A stretch of 13,531 bases of DNA, from assembly GCA_964603435.1 (NCBI GenBank), contig CAZRUM010000028.1, positions 1 to 13,531 of the forward strand, in the 5' to 3' direction. The stretch's first letter is position 1. Each line of letters opens with the position of its first letter. The translations under genes and the position numbers were made by a program. Below are positions 11,734-13,531 of this stretch, one piece after another. The stretch is from CAZRUM01 sp964603435. GTDB lineage: Bacteria > Patescibacteriota > Patescibacteriia > Magasanikbacterales > UBA922. The notes below the pieces were generated by a model. The model was not told the DNA's origin, made no database searches, and saw only the letters and a list, made by a program, of their open reading frames with translations.

Positions 11734-12153
11734 ATGAACAACTACAATTTGGCCGTAAAAAATACTTATAATAATCTAAAAAACACTTTACCTATTTTAT
11801 TGGCTATTATTTTATTAATTTCTTTTATAATAAGTGCCATACCAGCTAGTTTTTATGGTAAATTTTTTACTGGTAACAGTATAATTGATTCTTTTTTGGG
11901 TGCAATAATTGGTAGTATAGCAGCTGGAAATCCTGTAAATAGCTATGTAATAGGTATTGAACTTTTGAAACAAAATGTAGGTCTGGTGGCAGTAGTAGCC
12001 TTTATGATTAGTTGGGTTACTGTTGGTGTCATTCAGTTTCCTGCTGAAGCTTTACTTTTAGGCAAAAGATTTGCCCTGGTACGAAATATATTTAGTTTTA
12101 TCTCAGCTATAATTATATCAATTTTGACAGTTTTAATTTTACAATTTCTATGA
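11734..12153 (+). CDS. permease, first half (split DUF318/ArsP-like family)
   Basis: A 139-residue membrane protein with about four spans (near 19-37, 50-65, 81-100 and 117-139). The central motif 'AAGNPVNSYVIG' (64-75) and 'FMISWVTVGVIQFPAEALLLGKRFALVRN' (90-118) are what I associate with the predicted permease family PF03773 (DUF318, ArsP-like), normally about 300 residues in one chain. This is roughly its N-terminal half. Its stop overlaps the next gene's start (ATGA at 12150-12153), so the two are translationally coupled and probably assemble. The transported substrate is unknown; relatives move organoarsenicals or are linked with metals or sulfur. Confidence 0.75.
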   Translation: MNNYNLAVKNTYNNLKNTLPILLAIILLISFIISAIPASFYGKFFTGNSIIDSFLGAIIGSIAAGNPVNSYVIGIELLKQNVGLVAVVAFMISWVTVGVIQFPAEALLLGKRFALVRNIFSFISAIIISILTVLILQFL

Positions 12154-12656
12154 TTAGAAAACTGATAGTTAAAATTGGTATGAACTGGGTACTTCTTATT
12201 TTGGTTTTGTCTATATATTTAATAACTTTATTTTTCAATAACGCTTTGTTTATTGAAAGTCTTCTACGTGCCAAAGACATATTGATAGAAGTAATCCCAA
12301 TATTAGTTATAATTTTTATATTAACTTTTCTATCCAATCTTTGGTTTGGTGGTGGAAAGGCTGATAAATTATTGACTGGTAAAACAGGTTTTGTAAAATA
12401 TTTTATGGCAGTATTCTTAGGAATTTTATCAACTGGACCAATCTATATGTGGTACCCTCTACTTAGTGAATTGAGAGACAAAGGATTAAAAGATTCTTTG
12501 ATAGTAATATTTTTATACAACAGAGCTGTTAAATTACCTCTAATACCCATGATTATATATTATTTTGGGTTACCTTTTTTATTAGTCACAACCCTTCTTA
12601 TGATTACCTTTTCTCTAATCAATGGTTACTTTGTAGCTAAATTTATTAAACAATAA
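12150..12656 (+). CDS. permease, second half (split DUF318/ArsP-like family)
   Basis: A 168-residue membrane protein with about four spans (near 12-30, 43-65, 82-100 and 132-165). The motif 'LGILSTGPIYMWYPLLSELRDKGLKDSLIVIFLYNRAVKLPLIPM' (about 90-134) parallels the second inverted repeat of DUF318-type permeases, where the same 'G-P--------L---G' pattern faces the pore. It follows the first half by an ATGA overlap, so the two chains probably form one transporter. The NifX-like gene begins three bases after its stop. Confidence 0.75.
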   Translation: MIRKLIVKIGMNWVLLILVLSIYLITLFFNNALFIESLLRAKDILIEVIPILVIIFILTFLSNLWFGGGKADKLLTGKTGFVKYFMAVFLGILSTGPIYMWYPLLSELRDKGLKDSLIVIFLYNRAVKLPLIPMIIYYFGLPFLLVTTLLMITFSLINGYFVAKFIKQ

Positions 12657-12659
12657 AAT

Positions 12660-12950
12660 ATGAAAATTGCAATCGCGTCTTTGGGTAAAAACATTGACTC
12701 AGAAGTTAGCCCCCAGGCAGGTAGAGCTCCTTTTTATTTAATTTTTGAAGATGGTAAATTAATTGAAACCTGGAAGAATGTATTTGCTACTGGAGGCGGT
12801 GGAGTTGGTCCTGCTGTCGCCAAGGTTATGTCTGATAAAAAAGTTGTTAAAATTATTAGTGCAAAGCTTGGTGAAAAAATGATAACAGCTTTAGAAGAAA
12901 AAGGAATTGAATTTGAAGAGAAAACTGGAATTATAAAAGATATTTTGTAA
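12660..12950 (+). CDS. NifX/NafY-like dinitrogenase iron-molybdenum cofactor family protein
   Basis: A 96-residue protein of the PF02579 family: 'MKIAIASLGKNIDSEVSPQAGRAPFYLIFEDGKL' (typical first strands and 'S--aGRAp-f-i-e-g'), then 'GGGGVGPAVAKVM' (45-57) and 'GEKMITALEEKGIEF'. Members bind Fe-S or metal-cofactor intermediates as small ribonuclease-H-like carriers, and most are unrelated to nitrogen fixation. It is small and cytoplasmic. Placed three bases after a split permease, it may carry or sense the transported metal or sulfur species. This pairing is inference from context. No other nif-like genes are visible. The operon ends at a strong terminator. Confidence 0.88.
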   Translation: MKIAIASLGKNIDSEVSPQAGRAPFYLIFEDGKLIETWKNVFATGGGGVGPAVAKVMSDKKVVKIISAKLGEKMITALEEKGIEFEEKTGIIKDIL

Positions 12951-12964
12951 ATAAAATTATTTGA

Positions 12965-12999
12965 AACAAAAAACAGGTTTAAAAAACCTGTTTTTTGTT
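12965..12999. terminator. bidirectional terminator between the permease operon and rlmN
   Basis: A perfect 16-bp stem (12965-12980 with 12984-12999) with a 3-base loop and A/T-rich outer arms. It serves convergent genes. Confidence 0.92.
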
Positions 13000-13004
13000 A
13001 TTTT

Positions 13005-13531
13005 TTATTCTTTCTTCTCAGTTGCCAGCTGTCCGCAAGCAGCATCTATATCTGTACCAAAAGTATGGCGCTGAGTGACTTTCACACCAGCACGAAGTAA
13101 TATATTTTTGAATTTTCTAATAGCGGCACTTGTAGAAGGTTTATATTTTCCAGTTGGATTATAACGAATTAGATTTACCATGTAGAGTGGATTTTTCATA
13201 AGTTCAACTAATTCTTTGGCGTGATATTCTGTATCATTTACCCCACCTATCATCAGATATTCAAACATGACTTGTCTGGATCTAATTTCTACATATTTTT
13301 CTACTGCCTCCATTAGTTTTTTTAATGGAAACTGGTTGTTCACTGGCATCAGCTCACTACGAAGTTTATTGTTGGTAGCGTGTAAAGAAATCGCCAGATT
13401 GATTTGCATTTTTTCTTTGGTGAATTTTTCTATGGTAGGAATTATTCCACTAGTGGAAATAGAAATATGACGTGCTCCAATATTAAAGATATCTTTGTCA
13501 TTTATCATTTTAATACTTTCCATCACATTAT
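13005..13531 (-). CDS. rlmN: 23S rRNA (adenine2503-C2)-methyltransferase RlmN, 3' part
   Basis: The last 175 codons or so of a radical-SAM RlmN; the 5' part, including the CxxxCxxC cluster motif, lies beyond the right edge. RlmN methylates A2503 of 23S rRNA (and tRNA A37) by a two-Cys mechanism. Seen here: 'NVMESIKMIND', 'GARHISISTSGI', 'INLAISLHATNNKLRSELMPVN', 'MFEYLMIGGVND' and 'VNLIRYNPTG'. The end, 'TQRHTFGTDIDAACGQLA', includes the Cys that becomes the methyl-carrying residue. The frame stays open to the window edge (AAT-GTG-ATG), so the internal GTG and ATG are not starts. Confidence 0.97.
   Translation of the reverse strand, partial: NVMESIKMINDKDIFNIGARHISISTSGIIPTIEKFTKEKMQINLAISLHATNNKLRSELMPVNNQFPLKKLMEAVEKYVEIRSRQVMFEYLMIGGVNDTEYHAKELVELMKNPLYMVNLIRYNPTGKYKPSTSAAIRKFKNILLRAGVKVTQRHTFGTDIDAACGQLATEKKE

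Noticed and set aside
1..13531. CRISPR array, rRNA gene or transposase
   Set aside because: No regularly spaced repeats, rRNA signatures or DDE/recombinase motifs were seen on either strand.

Overview
The window looks like a scaffold from a member of the Candidate Phyla Radiation (Patescibacteria, Parcubacteria-like). This is inferred, not proven. It rests on an AT-rich backbone whose native genes mostly lack Shine-Dalgarno sites, a GreA with the N-terminal extension I associate with CPR, a Gmad2 protein with the Cys-bearing linker common in CPR, a DUF2779 C-terminal remnant, short GC-rich palindromic repeats, and a tRNA gene interrupted by a group I intron. A run of 100 Ns (5190-5289) is a scaffold gap.

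Layout. 1-2030 is mostly minus strand: a small membrane peptide, a single-domain RelA/SpoT-type (p)ppGpp synthetase behind a DUF2779 remnant, and an unrecognised membrane protein, ending in a copy of the tRNA 3' end. 2029-2655 holds tRNA-Asn(GUU), split inside its anticodon by a 351-nt ORF-less group I intron, with an unusual 150-bp insertion between it and its promoter. 2682-3758 has a small basic protein carrying an in-frame palindromic repeat and a double zinc-ribbon protein with a histone-H1-like tail, converging on a shared terminator. 3901-4360 is a GC-rich gene cassette. 4372-7967 has a lipoprotein, the gap, a DEAD-box RNA helicase and an ATP-grasp ligase. 8025-9878 is a stand-alone DUF262-DUF1524 (GmrSD/SspE-like) putative defence nuclease. 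9936-10469 is a Gmad2 protein. 10518-11049 is a second GC-rich cassette (minus strand) whose 3' untranslated region carries a long hairpin, a complete type III hammerhead ribozyme and a terminator. 11063-11667 is greA. 11694-12999 is a tight operon of a two-gene split permease plus a NifX-like protein. The 3' part of rlmN runs off the right edge.

Most striking: (1) the hammerhead ribozyme, with every core nucleotide and all three stems readable, placed so that it would cut the cassette mRNA just before its terminator; (2) the group I intron in the tRNA-Asn anticodon, with near-canonical R and S elements and a P1 helix that selects the Asn reading over a competing Thr reading; (3) two unrelated short genes of clearly higher GC with proper ribosome-binding sites, each followed by a long imperfect hairpin and a terminator, which look like independently acquired expression cassettes.

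Many housekeeping-type -10/-35 promoters with exactly 17-nt spacers are visible, so transcription units can be drawn with some confidence.
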